A stretch of DNA of 64,000 bases, from assembly GCA_016859345.1 (NCBI GenBank), contig CM029111.1:12589714-12653713 (forward strand). Direction: 5' to 3'. Position 1 is the stretch's first letter, and each line of letters opens with the position of its first letter. The position numbers and the translations under genes are program-made. The notes under the pieces are model-generated. The model did no database searches. It saw only the letters and a program-made list of their open reading frames with translations, and was not told the origin of the DNA. Positions 15,018 to 30,000 of this stretch are shown piece after piece. Origin of the DNA: Istiophorus platypterus (Eukaryota; Chordata; Actinopteri; Istiophoriformes; Istiophoridae).

Positions 15018-18000
15018 CATATATGTACATATATATATATACACATATATGTACATACATATACACACATATATATATAATCTTGTTCAATTTTGACAAA
15101 CTAGAGTAGATTTGTTACAAACTACAATCACTCTGCTGTTGTTTCATAGACCTGTAAAATTCAGCCACTGAAGAAAACTGCCACGGGGTAGCATTTAAAA
15201 TGGAGGTATTTTCCCGACAGCTTACTTTTGCTTTAAACACAGCTATGATGTTGTGAATGTATGTGTGTCCACAGTGCTCCCTTGTCTGATGAGTAAGCCT
15301 CAGAGCAGGATGGCTTGGTACTTTCTCCTGTCACGTCCCTATCCCACAGGAATGCTCTAAAAACGAGAGGTGTGTCTGCCTGAGGCTACACCTTTAATTG
15401 TTTTCTCTGCTCACAGTCCCCCACAGGCCACTCTCAAACCATGATACCTTAAAATGCTGCCAAGCACTAGATTGGTTCAATTTGAAAGGGTGGGTGGAAA
15501 ACAAAAAGAGATTTATCCCCAGTCTTCTTTTTATTCCCCTCAGTCTGGAGACACTTATCTTTGCCTACCTTTCATTTAGGCCTGTTAGGGCCGATCCCAT
15601 TGTGAGTTTAAATCTGCACTACTCACCGCGTTTCTTCAAAAATGACTGGACCCGAACGTCCAAACGTCACTTAAAATAATGAGCCTCTGCCTCCTCTATC
15701 TAACCTTAGGTCAAGTTCACCACCACTGAGCACCACTTTTCCATAAATCCTAAACGTGCATGTGCGTGTGTGTGCGTGTGTGAATGACTAACCTTTAGGC
15801 CTTTGGATACAGGTATGCTGGTTGTCACTCAGAAGGAATCCCTCTCTGCAGCGGCACTCGTAGCTGCCCATCATGTTGACACAAATCTGTTGGCAACCGC
15901 CGTTGCCTTCCGAGCACTCATCGACATCTGCCAGGAGACAGACGCAAAACAAAAATGAATAAAATCACTTCAAGAAAGAACAAACACTGCGTAGATTAAT
16001 GTCTGGAGGTTGTCTGGGATCAAACCATGACTAATTTAATGGATAAGTTGCTCTAAATCAAGATCCGACATGGATTTTAAGGCGTTCAAACTTTATATAT
16101 TCTATCAATTTAGAAGTATTATTTCCCCAGGTAAGATGTAATCTGGTAAGTATATCGAGGGTTAGAAGAAAAGAAAGAAATCAAAAATAAAAGTTTCTAA
16201 AGCAACAGTTACTTCTGAAACACATGTGTTATGACGGTACATTTATAAACAAGACTAAGAGTCTTCAGCCATGCTAGTACTCTGTGAGACTTTCCTAAGC
16301 TAAACAATAACATCAGGCGCACAATGAGAAATTCTAGTGCGTCGATATTCAGCAGGTGTGATGTTTGCCATGTTCACCATGTTAATTCAGCATGTTAGCA
16401 TGCTCATATTCACTAATTAGGATTAAATGCAAAGTTCAGCTGAGGTTGAGGGGACAGCTCTTAGCACAGAAGGTATTTGGTCATAAAAGAAAGTGTTGGA
16501 CCTATTTCAGTCTTGACCTGGTGATAGCGCTATATGGGAAGTGGGGGGATCCCAAAGGTTGTTAAAATTCCTCCTGTGTTGAACATGAATATAACAACAA
16601 AATTTCAAAGCATGGTAGGAAAAAATACAGGGGATTTTCAAAGTCATCGGACGTTATTCTCTGAGGAATGTCTGTACCAAGTTTCATGGCCATCGATCTT
16701 ATAATTGTCGAGAACTTTCAGTCTGGATAAAAGTGTTTGACCAAGTGACCAACCTTCCCAAATTTAACTAATGAGTATATAAATTAAAACTTTCTCTACA
16801 AATTCTTTTCATCCTTCCTTCCTAGTAGAAAAAGTGATAAAAAAAGAATTTCAATTAAAGAAGAAAACTTTGTTTTAAAATTTACTTTCAAACTTCTCCA
16901 TCATTTAGAGTCTAGAACATCAGAGTTCATAGTTTAATTGCAAATTTCCTACAAACAGAAAACACAAGGCACAAAGTGTTTGATTATTATGAAAAGCCAG
17001 CGGAGTTTGTCTAAAGCTGTCTGAAAAGGCCATGTCCGTCTTAATGGTTATCAGACATGGCAGCACACTGGAGTCGCACTGAAAACCTCAAACTGTGCAG
17101 CACCAGGCCATAAAAAAACGCACACGCAGCACAATCCCCTGGCAAAGGGGAAACCTGATCCACCTGGGCCGGAGTACCTGCCGATGACGAGTGTCTGTCA
17201 GCCCCGTGACGGGAGGAATGCAGGGAGAGGGAGGAGGGAGGAGGGAGGATGAGGAGGGGGAGCAGAAGTACGGATGGAAAGAGGGGAAGAGTATTGAAGG
17301 AGGGTAGTGGGTAACAACCATATGAATCAACCTCAACTGTGCACAAAGGCAGAGCATTTACAAAGGTGTCGCCTGAGGCCTTGTTCTGCCTCAGGGGAAA
17401 AAAGGGAAACCGACCACAAACGAGAGCCGCTGACTTCATTTCCACTGATAATGAATTGTGCACTTCCAGCTGTTCTCTACTAATGGCAAGAAAATTTTCC
17501 AACTCATTGTGTGACTCCACAAAAGAAACAAATGAACAGCACTGGAACATCTATTAATCTTTTGATATATGTGTTTATTTTCGAAATCAAAGATTTTGCA
17601 CAGAGTTGTTTTTTGCTGCTTCTTGAGGTCTGGCGTGCTGCAAAGCTTAGTGGCCCAGGCTTCGCCTGTGCGTGACTGCACCGTGGCTTCCCTTCCCTCT
17701 TTCCCCAGAGACCTGGGCTCTGTCCCTCACTACTGACCACACTGGAACCTTATCCATCCCTCTGCTCAACGCATCAATAATCTGCTGTATACACAAGGCT
17801 TTTTTTTTTTTTTTTTTTAATAAACCGTCATGCGAAACTAATTTACTGTCTATTTGTCCAGTCTGAGAAGGCCTCTAGATTAAGTTTCCTTTCTGGGGAA
17901 TTCTCAGCCCAGCAAAGTTAGAAGTTAAACTTCATTCTGTCCTCTTCTTCTCTACCCCTTCGACAAAGAGATTCAGAGATAGAACCGGATTTACCAAATG

Positions 18001-21000
18001 CATGAACGCGCACATACTGTGCTCGCAAAGTGGCACCTGATTGGACGGAAACCTCTGGGGTTGATAAAGTAGGTCACTTGCAGGTAGCACTCGTGACCCT
18101 TGTCTCTTTGCCAAGTCCGCTCTCCTGTTCTCACATTCCATTAGCAAAACTGTCTCTTCCCTCTGAAAACAATGTGTCATGTCAGTTGAGGTCAGACGGG
18201 TAAAGCACCACTCTGCAGCCAGGTGAGCCAGTCACTTTAAGTCGGTGCAGAGGGAGGACAGTTTAGAAAAAAAAAAACTGCTGGTCAGGCTTTCATTCAA
18301 CTGTGTGACTATATTGGTGTTGACCTCATGGTCTCATTTCTCTATCATGAAAGTGGCAGCGACTGAGAGGAGACCTTTGAGCTGATGAAAGCTGCCAGCA
18401 ACCTGCAGCTGCACCTTTGCAGATAAACTGTTAGCAGGCACCAAAAAACCCCCAAACTCCATGACACGTACGGGGAAAAGACATCCTAACACGTGCGTAA
18501 AGTCTCCCTTTCCCTCCCCGTTTCACGCGCACACACAGCAAAAATTCAAAAATGTAAAGGCTGCGCAAGTACGACAGTCCTCGACGCATGCACAAATGCC
18601 CATGAGATATGCAACCGACTTCACAGTGCCCGGGGGAATTCTCTTTCCATACCCTCAGTGCATCAATGAAGGTTTCATTTCCTGATTCCTTCATCCCTTC
18701 AAATGAGGCGTCGCCTGACACTAGATGTCTCCTGTTTAAATACCTCCTATAATTGCCTGTGTTGTGTGCTAGGCAAGGCTGGCGTCCAAAGCAAATATTT
18801 CCAAGAGGAAAAGGGTCCTGGCATGACCAGGAGAAGTGCTCATGTTATTCGGAGTTAAAACATTTTTTAAAAATTCTCTTGAGAGGAGGGGAAAAAAAAA
18901 AAAAAAGTCTTAATCAAGTTAAAAGAGCTGCCTCGCTTCTGAAAAATGAGACATGTCTCTGCTCTATCCCTGCTTTACTCGAGGAGACCAAGTGAAAAGG
19001 AAGGTTCAAACGGAGAGAGATTAAGAGATTGGTTGTGTTTGCGGAGGCCATGTCCGCTGGTTTCTCAGATAGCCTTGACTGTATATATAACATTTGGCCT
19101 TGTGCAGAGCTTTAGAGCCATGTAAACATGGTGGTTGCCTTACAGAAACTCCTGAACACTTATTTTGGAGAAAAGCTCAACTTCTCTCCTTTTTTTTTTA
19201 AAGGTTGAGCAACTTTAGAGGCATTTATTGGCCATGTTGGTTTTCTTTTTTTCTTTTTTTTTTGCAGGCGGGGAAAGGGGGGTGGGTGAAAAACGACTGA
19301 TGTCTGTCATCAAAGCTGTCCATGCATCCGTCCCACTGCTTGGCTTCTGTCTAGGTCAGACAGAACTGTCTCTGTCGTCTAGACACACCAGAGACAAGGA
19401 GGTGAGTGGACAGACTCTGGCCTCTCTGGGCATTTCATTTACAGGAGTCCGGGAGGCGCACACTCTTTAATAAGGCAGCAAATCGGAGCCATGTGCAGTG
19501 GCAGGCAGCAAAACAGCTGGGGGACTGCAGGGGCCAACCATGCTGCTCTGGTAGATCAAGACACACCAGCTTGGCATCAATGAGCAAGAGTGAGGAACAA
19601 ATGGCAAATATTCAGCTCGCTGAAATTAAAACAAGATCCTGTCTTACTTTGACCAGGATTCCAGGATTCCCCCCTTCTTCTCTACTGCTTCTGGAGCTCA
19701 GTGACAGTGCATCTCTTCAGCCACTTTACTATACAGTGAGCCCGGTGCCAGGCCTGAACCCAGCCTGAGAGAACAAGTGCCTGAGAATGCATGGACACTG
19801 AAAACGGCTTTGTGCTAACAAACGTGAACCCTGTCAGCTGAGCTTGTATAAACGGATATGTCGCAAGATGTCGAGAACTTTCATTCTTTCATTCGGAATA
19901 CACACTCTCTTAAATCGTGTGTGAGAGTGTGACTGTTGCAGGCCAAAAGTTTACGCATTCATAACTTACAGTATTTAGCTTTGAACGATTTATTAGTTGC
20001 AGCGCTTCCTGTCTGCCCGAAACACTGTGTCTAATACAGCCGACTGATTTACATCTGCAAAAGCAAACATGAATAAAATCTCTGTTTAGTGTAGCATTTC
20101 ATTCTTAAATCAGCAGCAAGGTTTGGGTTTTTTATGCTATTACATAAACAAAGCTAATACTGCTTTGATTGAACTTGAATTTCGACTTTAGGCCCGTCTC
20201 CCAGGTAACTATTTTGATAAATAAGAGACAGACTCCATGAAAAACAATGAGCTAAGATCATACTAAATGGTATTTCTCTGTTCCTCCAAAACAAGTCTGG
20301 AAGCATTTTAAAAACGAAACCCCAGGCTAAGTGTTTGAGTGGACACCCTTATGCCAAGGAGAAAAGAGGCCCTGCGCTGACGTCTGACGGCTCCCAGTCT
20401 GCTGCACGCTTACATCCCTAAGCCCAATCTCAGGCTTGAGTTTCCCCCAAAGCTCTGCCAGTGGGCTCAGCTGGAATTGTTCATTTCATGGTGCATGGAA
20501 CTGCACAATCTGGACAGAAGAGAGGGAGAGAGAGAGTAGTTTGATATAGTCTTCTGGAGTCAGCTAATGCACCAATCTCAAATCCCTCCTTAAACTCATC
20601 ACTCCAGCTCCCCTCCTCTGATCTGTGGAGGGACTCTTGTGTCCGAACCCTGTTCGAGCATGTCACAACAAAAGTAAGGTGACTGCTCACAGAGGAAAGT
20701 GCGGGGCATTTTGCATCTGCAGCGGGGAAATGAGGAGGGCTAGCGCTAAGCCCCAGCAGTGTCTGTACTATCCTGAACCCCTCAGGGTGTAATGGGAAAG
20801 GAGTTAACTAGATCAACATTGCCCTGACTAAATCCTTGATATTCAGGAGTTAAAGGTAGTATAGTTTAAGGCACCTCGTCCAGACTGGAATCAAATATTT
20901 TCTGCTATAGTGAGGGGTGTAGAGGTTATCATCACTCCCTCAGAAGAGTGGCCAATGCACTTAAAAGGAAGGCATTTAAAAAGGCTGCAGAGCAAATCAG

Positions 21001-24000
21001 CGTGACGCTCTTTGATGACTACTTTTTCCCATCAGAACCTGGTCAATAATACATCAGTCTGAAACCGCCTGTTTGATTAGCCAACCTTGCAACATGACCC
21101 CAAAGGACTACAAGAGCAGGGAAACAGGCTCTGCCAGGCGTCAGCTCAGAGACTTCATGGTAGATGATAGATAAAGCTTTTCTATCAAACATTCTGAGGG
21201 ACATTCTCAATGTGATTGGCAAAGAAAAAAAAAAAATCAATACGTCACTTTACAACTACAACTATTAGCAAATCACGTGACCTTTTCTTAGTTGTTACTT
21301 CAAAGCTGTCAAAAGCCCATTTCAAAGCTCTAATGACATTGCTTCTGTGTTATAGACCATGTTGCATCTTTGGGGAAGGTTAAAGTAAAAGGGCATTCAT
21401 TTCCCTATAAATTGCACAGGGACTTGAGCTCTGCTGAATCAATACTAACCAAATCAGTGTTGGTCAATAGAAATCAAAGGAACATGGTCTGCTAAGCTGT
21501 TTGTGTGGAGCCCAGGATCTGTTTTCTGGCAACATGTGATGACTGAATGATATAAGATAACTAAACAACGCAACGACTAAAGATTATCTTACAGCATAAT
21601 GGCGCTCTTCGGAACATCTGTAATGACCATTTCAAGCCTCCCTTTGTTTCTTCCATGGTGTTAAGGTTGCATATGACTGCGGCGTTTGCACTTTGTGGGA
21701 GCACAAGAAATATCTTTACCTGTCTCTTTTAGCCCCAGATAGAAGAGAAATGTTGTGGTCTGTGTTATTTGTGCAGATTCTTGTGGCACTAAGCTACTCG
21801 AGAGAGTTTAACGAACAAGCAATGATAAGAGCATATTTGTGTTTCTGTCAGACCTCAACCAAAACACATAGGTCATAAATGCGGGGACAGTGGTGCTACA
21901 GTAGGGAACTAATAGCCTTCCCACATCTGGTTTTCATTATAAAGGGGATGTGTGTTTTGGATTAAATTGACATTGATTCCCCTGTTTTTCCTAAGACTCG
22001 AAAAATCCTTTACAGCCTCACCGTGAAAGAGGTGTGGTGATTAAATACCACCCCTCCCTCACCTCTGCATGATAACGGTAAAAAGATGTAATCAAGTTCT
22101 TATATGCTTCACTTCTTCTCTTCAGCTTTTGAGAGGTGCAATAGCTCCCTGTGAGGTAAATTATACAGTGAGTGACATCTCACTCCACACAGACAGGAGC
22201 AGTGTGCTGTGATATTGCATTGCTTCCACCTTGCTGACTCCCTGACATCGTGGAGGGGTTTTAGGACAGACAGGGGAGCCCTGAAGAACCCCTGCGAGGC
22301 GCATGAGGAAGCGTTCTGCTTCACGCTCCGCCGCCTCCTGCCACCGCCCAGTGTCATTATACTGCCAACACATCCAATTACGAGGAGCCTTGTGGCACGT
22401 GTGACAGCGAGCAAACAAAGAAGACATCCACAGGGGTGCGTGTGCGCTGGCCTAACTCGTGTCCCTGAGCTGACAGTCAGCCGACACGAGCGCCTATTGG
22501 CGGAAGAAAAGCCTCATACGGCTGAGGGGAAGGAAGTTATTGTTACATCACTGGGAATTTATACTGCAATTTTACCATGAAAAAGGAGAGGAAATTTAAA
22601 AAATAATAAAAATGAACTGGAGCTGGATGGAAAAACAACATCGGGTAAACCTGAAGAGAAGCATCCTGAAGATCTCGGGCTCTAAACTCAGTGGGACCTT
22701 TTGAGGATCAGGTGAATGTCTCCTCCTCAACAGCCCCGGGCACATCTGGTCTATAAGGGCTCTGAGGGCTTGACCTTGTCTGGGAACCAGGCGCTCAGGC
22801 TCTCCACTCCGGGACCAAAGGGAGTAATCTTTTCTCAGGGGCCAGAAAGGAGCTTAAACCTGGAAGGGGAAGCTGCAGCCTTACCATGAAACCTCAGCTC
22901 TACCTCTTCCTCTCCTTCCTTATGTTTGTGCTGAGGATTATTCCCTTAGCTGAGCAGAGCAGGGCATTAGTATGAGTTAAATTCTCAAGAAAATGAAGTC
23001 TTTAGAGCCCTCTCAGGTCTCCAGGCAATAGTTGGATTTGTACTTGACAGCTGCGTACATACCATTTAGTGAGTCATTATGCCCTGTCCGCTGTGCTGAG
23101 ATTGAAAAAAAAACCTACTCATTTAATAAATAATTGAATTAATATCTTCCCAGGAATCCATTAGAACTTCTGAAACTGATCTCAAGACTCCCAGTGAGGT
23201 CTCTGCCCTCTCGCATACAGGTCACTTGCAGGAATAAACAAACACATGGCAGAATAGAAGAAAAAACTCTCCTTGTGTTTGATTGTGTATGTCTCACTAT
23301 GATAAATTATAATCAAAGGGGATCGATGGATGCAAATCAGTTTGATGCAACAGCAGCAGCCACACAAGCATGTATTGCGATTACACACCTGCACGCAAGG
23401 CAGGAGCCGATCCACGGTAAAGCAAATGATCCACGCACAACTGAACGCCGTTGTTAAATGGTTTGGAAAATAGCCCTGCTTTACACCGATACAAGAGCAG
23501 GAGCGGGGAAGAAAACATAGATTGAAGGGAAAGGGAGGACGAGGAAGGGACAGAAATACAGCAAGGGTGGAAAAAAAAGGGAAATCAAGACACAGAGGCA
23601 TCGTCAAGTCAGAACAGGTTTATTATTGATCTAGAGATGTGAGTGTTTTCCATTCCAGTGTACCTTAATCCCAACACTACATGCTGCTCATCTAGTAAAC
23701 GTGGGATTGACGTGAGTGCGTTGCCTTGTGTGCCCACGTGTAAAGGCCCTTTCACAGTGATTCTTTGTTAAGTGCTGATAAGTTTTTCTGTCATCACTTC
23801 ACCCGAATATGAAATTCTCTGTAGCAAGCCGCCCGTTACTTCCCTCTACAACAAACTGACACCGAGATGCATCGTGTTAGGGCCGTAACCAGGAGGGAGA
23901 CGATGTCTGAGGAGCAGCGGGGTCTGACTTGGGGGTTTCATAACAAAACAAAAGGAATGTAAGGTGGGTGGATGGGGGATAAGGAGCAAGAGAGAAAGAC

Positions 24001-27000
24001 AGAGTAGGGTGGTTGGGGTGGGGGTGGATGATGTCTATGTTTAGCAGCTCCCAACAGCAGGGAGAGCACTGTTTTTTCACCTTCATTTCATAAGCTTTTA
24101 AGTGATATGTGACGCTAATATTAATGGCACACTGGTGAAATATTAAACCATGGGAGTGTATGGTCATCCGATGGCTCACTCCGAGCTCCCAGCTCAGGGT
24201 CAAGCTCTTCATAAATTCACCCCTTTTGCTTCAGACTCATTACAAAAAAGGTCTCTTTTCCCCTTTTACAAGAACACGTTCAGAGACTACCTGCTAAGGG
24301 AAATGAGGAAATGGCTAATATCTGATGTAGCAGGCTAATAAGAACTCAATTCAGCCCACAAAACATATATTACCATTCCTGATGTGATATTACACATGCG
24401 AGGAGAAGAATTTATGCAGCCACATGGGTTATGTCAGGCTGAGTTTGAATTCTGACACATGCAGTGTAATGCATATGTTCTACAGACAAAAACCCTTTAT
24501 ACAAAATGTTCCTGTGTAATTAACGCAGCTGCAGAAAATGTAAAGGAAAAAAAAATCTGTTCAACCCCCCCACCACCACCACACACACACACACACATAC
24601 ACACACACTATGTCAAATGCACACATATTCCCACACCTCAAATACTCACCCAGACAATTGTGCCCATCATGTGCCAAGCGGAAGCCATCGTAGCATGTGC
24701 ACCTGTAATTTCCTGGGATGTTAATGCATTCATGGACACAGCCTCCATTGTAATCGGTTGCGCACTCGTCGACATCTGCGAAGAAAGCAAGCACAAGGGT
24801 TTGAGTAGGTACCATCAACAACTTGAAACAATCACGATCCAGTAAGGCCATATGGTTCAGGGGCTTAGAGGAACAGCTTCAGTTTTTGGGAAATACACTT
24901 ATTTGCTTTTTGCTGTAAAATGAAGAGACCAGTACCACTCTTTTATGTGTCTGTTAAATATGAAGCTACCACTAGCGGCCGGTTAGATTAGATTAGGAGG
25001 GGGAAAACAGGTACTCTGGATCTATCCTAAGTTAACAGCCTACAAGCACCTCTGAAAATCACAAATTAACGGGTTATGTCTTGTGTGTTTAATCTTTTCA
25101 AAAACCACTGTGTAAAAACAAGATTTTTGTTTTATTGCAGGGGGGCTATGCACAGGACTGTTTTTTTGGCCAGGAGCTGGGCATGGCTTTTGGCCAAAAA
25201 AAAAAAAAAAATAGTCGCACACGTAAAACCCTTCTAAAACCACAAATTGTCACCTTTACATCATTTTTGTAAGTGAGGTGCTGTTTTCAGTTTTGATGCT
25301 AAGCTAAGCTAAACTAAGCTAACCAGGTGATGGCTGTAGCTTCATATTTACCACACAGTCCTGAGAGTGACATCGCTCAAAAAAATAAAAAACAAAAAAT
25401 GCATTTCCCAAAATGTTGAACTAAAACCTTGACATCTGAGCGCATTTAAGATATTTGGTACAGTTTTAGAGAAATTGCATGGTCTGTTCTGTTCCAGCTC
25501 TACTTCCATAAGAGCACTTAAGAGGTAAACTGGGATGGGACAACAGCTGTGGTAATTAGTAGGTTCACCTGTTCCTGGTGTAACTTGGGTATAAACCAGA
25601 GCTTCACTTATATTGTTTTGTTTTTAAAGCATGATACTGGTAGCCAAGATTTTATATCCCCAAAAAATTACAATATTCATGCCAAGTCATTGCTTTTTCC
25701 CCTTGGAATTTCATTGTTGGAAGGATGTTAAAGTATATGAAACGACACTTTGTCAAATATGGGCACCTTTCTACCATCAGGCAAAGGAAAAAAAAGTCAG
25801 AGGTGAAATGTAGTAATATAGTGATTTATAAAAAAAACATAAAAAAACCAACCCCAAAACATTCCTTAACAATTAAAGGTATGAGGTATAATAAGGAAGT
25901 GCATTTGTATAGTTGGTAGGGAAAATTAAACTACTTTACGCTCTGGAATTTCCATGAAATTATTACTGACATTATCGACATTAATGACATTACAGACTGA
26001 CTGGCAGCCAATACCCAATAAAAGGCAAATACCAGCCATCAGACAGATGAATCAATCTAACCCCAGGCTTCATGAGTCCTCGTAGCTAAAACTAAAGAAA
26101 AAAAAAACTAAAGAAATGAGAAGTCTAAACGAGAGAGCAGAGACAAGAAGATAAAGTGCAACTTGGTATGACAGCCTGAGTGGAGTTGTCTCTCGTGGTT
26201 ATGATGATGGCTGAGGGGCTCATACCGAGGAGACCAAGACAAGGTGGACTGAGAGCACAGCGCCCTTCAACTCAGCACTTACTGGCCCATTTAGGGCTGA
26301 TGATCCCGGCTGCTCGGCTCTTCTTCGAGGCTGCCTCACTGAGGGCATAATTGGACCTGACAGCAGAGGGATGGGGCTGCAACAAAGAAACACTCTGCTG
26401 CCTGCCTCTCTACTCATCTCTGTCATTCCCCCAATCACAGTACACAGTCACATGCCACCGTCTTACTCCACTCTAAACCTGAAACACCCGCATAATGGTA
26501 ATGCAAAAGGGATTCTCCTCCAACAGCTTTTTTTTTTTTTTTTTGTATTATTCAGTGCTCGTCATGTCATCTCTGAAGTTTTGTCTCTTTATGTCCAATA
26601 GACTTAGATTTGTCTTATCCAGCTCATACTATTTATACATTTAAAAAAAAAAATTGGTTAATTCTGAGGCTGAAATATATTAAATGTAATAATAATACTA
26701 AAGGTTTTTTGGGTTTGGCTTATAAAAAACAAACAAATATTAAATAAAATACATTATATGAAATCCCCACCCCCTCCAAAATTACCATCATTCATTTGTG
26801 AGGCATAGATAGGTAACAAATATCTTACAAACAATAAACCAATTATAATAAAAGCCAGTATGAAAAACAATTTTATTTATAGAAATTAATCAAAATCAAA
26901 TTCATTAAGTCGTAAGAATGAAAAGAGATTAAAAATGAAACAATACATAAAAAATCAAACGACCTTCAAAAAAATCCTGAAAACACAAGTTTTAGGTGAT

Positions 27001-30000
27001 GATTTTAAGGGGATTTATTATTGTATTTTTCCAGCTGAAGCCCCTCAGATTAAAACTTACGTTCATAAAATCATAAAGACGTGAACAATGGAGGACAAAC
27101 GAAGATGGTTCTATTTGATGATAACATCTTCATGCTCCAACTCTCACAGACAGATTTTGGCAACAGCTACAGGTTCAACAGAACAAAGCCTTTTGATCAG
27201 TCACTAAACCTTAAAACTCTAATCTGAATCATAGACTGTGCCGAGGTCAAGGCTGGAGAAACATTAGAGCTCCACACCACTTTGAAAACTGAGAATTCTC
27301 GCTTTGTTCATCGTCGTCATGCTTTCCGCTGGCCTCTTTATGCCTCCTGCCAGTGAGGCAGCATGCTCCTCAAATCTCACCACCAGTTACTTATACTTTT
27401 TTTTTGTATATCTTTTATTCTATCAATGTTACTTTTGATTTTTTTTTTTTTTAAACAGGCGTATCAGCCTTGAGGAGCCGTCTAACCTTTAGTACAATGG
27501 AAACCCAACCTTGCACATATTTTACAATAGATTCAATAAGGCAAACTTTTTATAACCTATGTAGGCAGAAGGCCATGAAAAACACTTGGTTAAGTAAATG
27601 AAAGAATAATAATAGTAAGGGGGAAAAAAATGACATTGTGAAATATGGTTTTGTAATAATACTAATAAAAATTGTGGGTTATAATGATCCAGAGGCTTTG
27701 GGCACACTGAAAATGGCTAGAAAAACAGACTTGTGTCTGACAGTCTATGAGGCCTGCCTCTGGCTCTGGAAATATCCCTGACTGCTTGGCAGGGGCCTCT
27801 GACTGCCATTTCAGCCGCTATCTTAATTCTCTCCTCAAACATGTGCAGGAAATTTACTGCTTCATTTCATCTTGTCACAAAGGAGCACTCTGCACCTGGC
27901 GTTCCCCTTTCTCCGTCCGCCGCTCGCTCCCTCATCTCTCCTCCCTCTTCAGGAGAGTCTTAAAGCTAATGAGTTATGTTGAGTGAGACAGAAGCGCTTA
28001 TCAAGCCTGTCACTTGCCCAGGGGTTTACCTTTAGAGAGATACTGCGAATCAACATGAGAAATGTGGCATTTACTTCGCCGTACTGTAAAAATCCTGTGC
28101 CTGCCTCCACACACGGGGGAACAAGTTTGTGCCTCCAACCACGGATGAGAATGAGCACATTAATCCAGCTAAACTTTTACCTTCACAATGTTTGCCATCC
28201 CCTTTATAGCCTGACTTGCAGATACATTTGTATGACTTCAGGGTGTTCTGGCAGATGGCATCGATGCTGCAGTTGTCAAGCGCCTCTGCACACTCGTCCA
28301 CATCTAGACAGGAGGAAAAGAGGAGGGAGGGGGCGGTTAGTTGATGAGGCTGAAACTGTCTCGATGCCTGAACTGTCACATCTATACCACATATAATAAC
28401 TGTTTTTCTGAATGTCAAACATCATACAATTGATGGCGCTATGTTTGCACCACTCTGAATAGAAGAACACATGTAAAAGACGGACAAAAACTCAAAAGTG
28501 AAAATCAATATTTAGATTAAATGGGGTTAAATTAGTGCCATTTTCAAAAAACAATGTTTGTTCCACAGTCTCAAAATCACAAGTAAATGCCCACATACAG
28601 ATTGTGCTGCAGTGAACTTTTATCAACTGACATTTGGTCATGGAATTTTGAATTTTTCTTGTGAAAAAAGAAATATCTAAGATCCTGATAAACACATGAA
28701 GGAAAAAATGTATTGAAACAATAATGGTACTAATCATGAAGTGCGACAACCCTGGTCCGTGACCAGTTGTGCACCTTTGTTGAATGTCATCTGCTTTCAC
28801 ACTGTCCCTTCATTTTCTGTCATCTCTCCAATCTATTTAATAAATGCAAAACTGCCAAAAAAAAAAAGATGAAAAATCAATGAAGTCTTGAAAATTGGCT
28901 TTTGACTAACGGCCTTCATTAGACTAAAATGAAAATAATATTACAACATGTTAAAAATTTGCATTAAGGACTAAGCACAGCTGAGGAAGATGAGATTGTC
29001 ATTAATTTTCAAAAGTGTCTGGTCAAAACATATTGGCAAAATTGAAATTCTGATAGTGGCACTAGAAGTCAGTTCAAGACAATTCTTACAAAGGGGAAAT
29101 AAAGGTCTGTATTGAATTCCATGGAAATTTATGCAATATCTGCCGTTTTGTTTCAATAAAAAGAAAAATGTGAAAAGTCAGGGGGTCACGAAAGGAAATA
29201 GGATTCATGCTCTTGACATCATGAAAGTCTGTAAAAAATTTCATGGTAAAGTAATTCTTCAAATAATTTTTGAGGTATTTCGGTCTGGAGCAAAGTGGGG
29301 GACCAACCGACAGACCGACCAACTTTGACGTCCCTAAACCCACATCGTTATCATGGCTGAAAATCAAACCAATAAGACTGTGGAACTTTTCGCTAGCAGC
29401 ATTCATTTGACTAATTTCAGTTTTCAAAATGTATTGTGCTAAGTGAACTTCAATCAAAGAAGCATATCGAATCCCAGATTAACCAAACCTTCTTTAGAAT
29501 TAACTAGACTACATTGAGTTTGAATTATAAAGGAGATAATGTGAAAAGATAAGAATGGAAATGGATTTAACCAGAAGTATGATCAGGTTTGCCTCACGGA
29601 GCCCCTAATCCCACCAAATCCCAGTTAACTAGCCCAGGTGTTTCGGATTACCCCCCTGCATACAGGGGAAGGGCATCTTAACAAGGTTTGCATAGCTTCC
29701 GGTATCCACTCTTATCACAAACTCTCTGCAGGAGCCGGCTGATCCCACTGGGGAATGACCTGCAACCTAAACCCCTGAGCTTAGCACATTGGCCAAATCT
29801 GCCTATTTCTGGAGGACATGGGGTCTGCAGTGGAAAGGAGGACAATGAAAAGTGCAGCATTCGCAAAACTCCGTGGAAGAATTCGTATCACAAAACTAAA
29901 TCTAACATACCAATTACAACACGTTTGGGGAAACATAGTGGAAACATCACAATAGCAGTTTATCGATGCCAGCACAAGTCCAGGAAGAACAAAAAGCTAA

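Larger units (their letters stand above)
5635..15792 (-). other. scube3 intron between EGF3 and EGF4 exons
   Basis: The intron has 10,158 nt. It contains a repeat fragment at 8168-8240, a poly-A run at 8719-8742, an AT-rich dinucleotide region at 14783-15079, a possible regulatory block at 12370-12730, and no recognisable exon. Reading frames of up to about 110 codons occur but show no family signature. Confidence 0.7.
15928..24649 (-). other. scube3 intron between EGF2 and EGF3 exons
   Basis: The intron has 8722 nt. It contains an interspersed repeat at 16330-16760, several homopolymer runs (for example T at 17802-17818), a microsatellite near the EGF2 donor, and no recognisable exon. A 169-codon frame at 17041-17550 (minus) shows no family signature and was not accepted. 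Confidence 0.7.

Noticed and set aside
14917..15099. 60-codon Tyr/Ile-rich frame
   Set aside because: Translation of a TA/CA microsatellite.
17041..17550. 169-codon open frame on the minus strand
   Set aside because: No family signature, no splice context fitting scube3, and it runs through a purine/pyrimidine-biased stretch. Chance frame in an intron.
3833..28303. Assignment of the EGF exons to SCUBE1 or SCUBE2
   Set aside because: EGF2 VHECIN resembles SCUBE1, but KCICKSGY, CYDGF, TCIQRP, DCKLTC and KFVLH.DGKTC together fit SCUBE3 better. A tree with full proteins would settle it.
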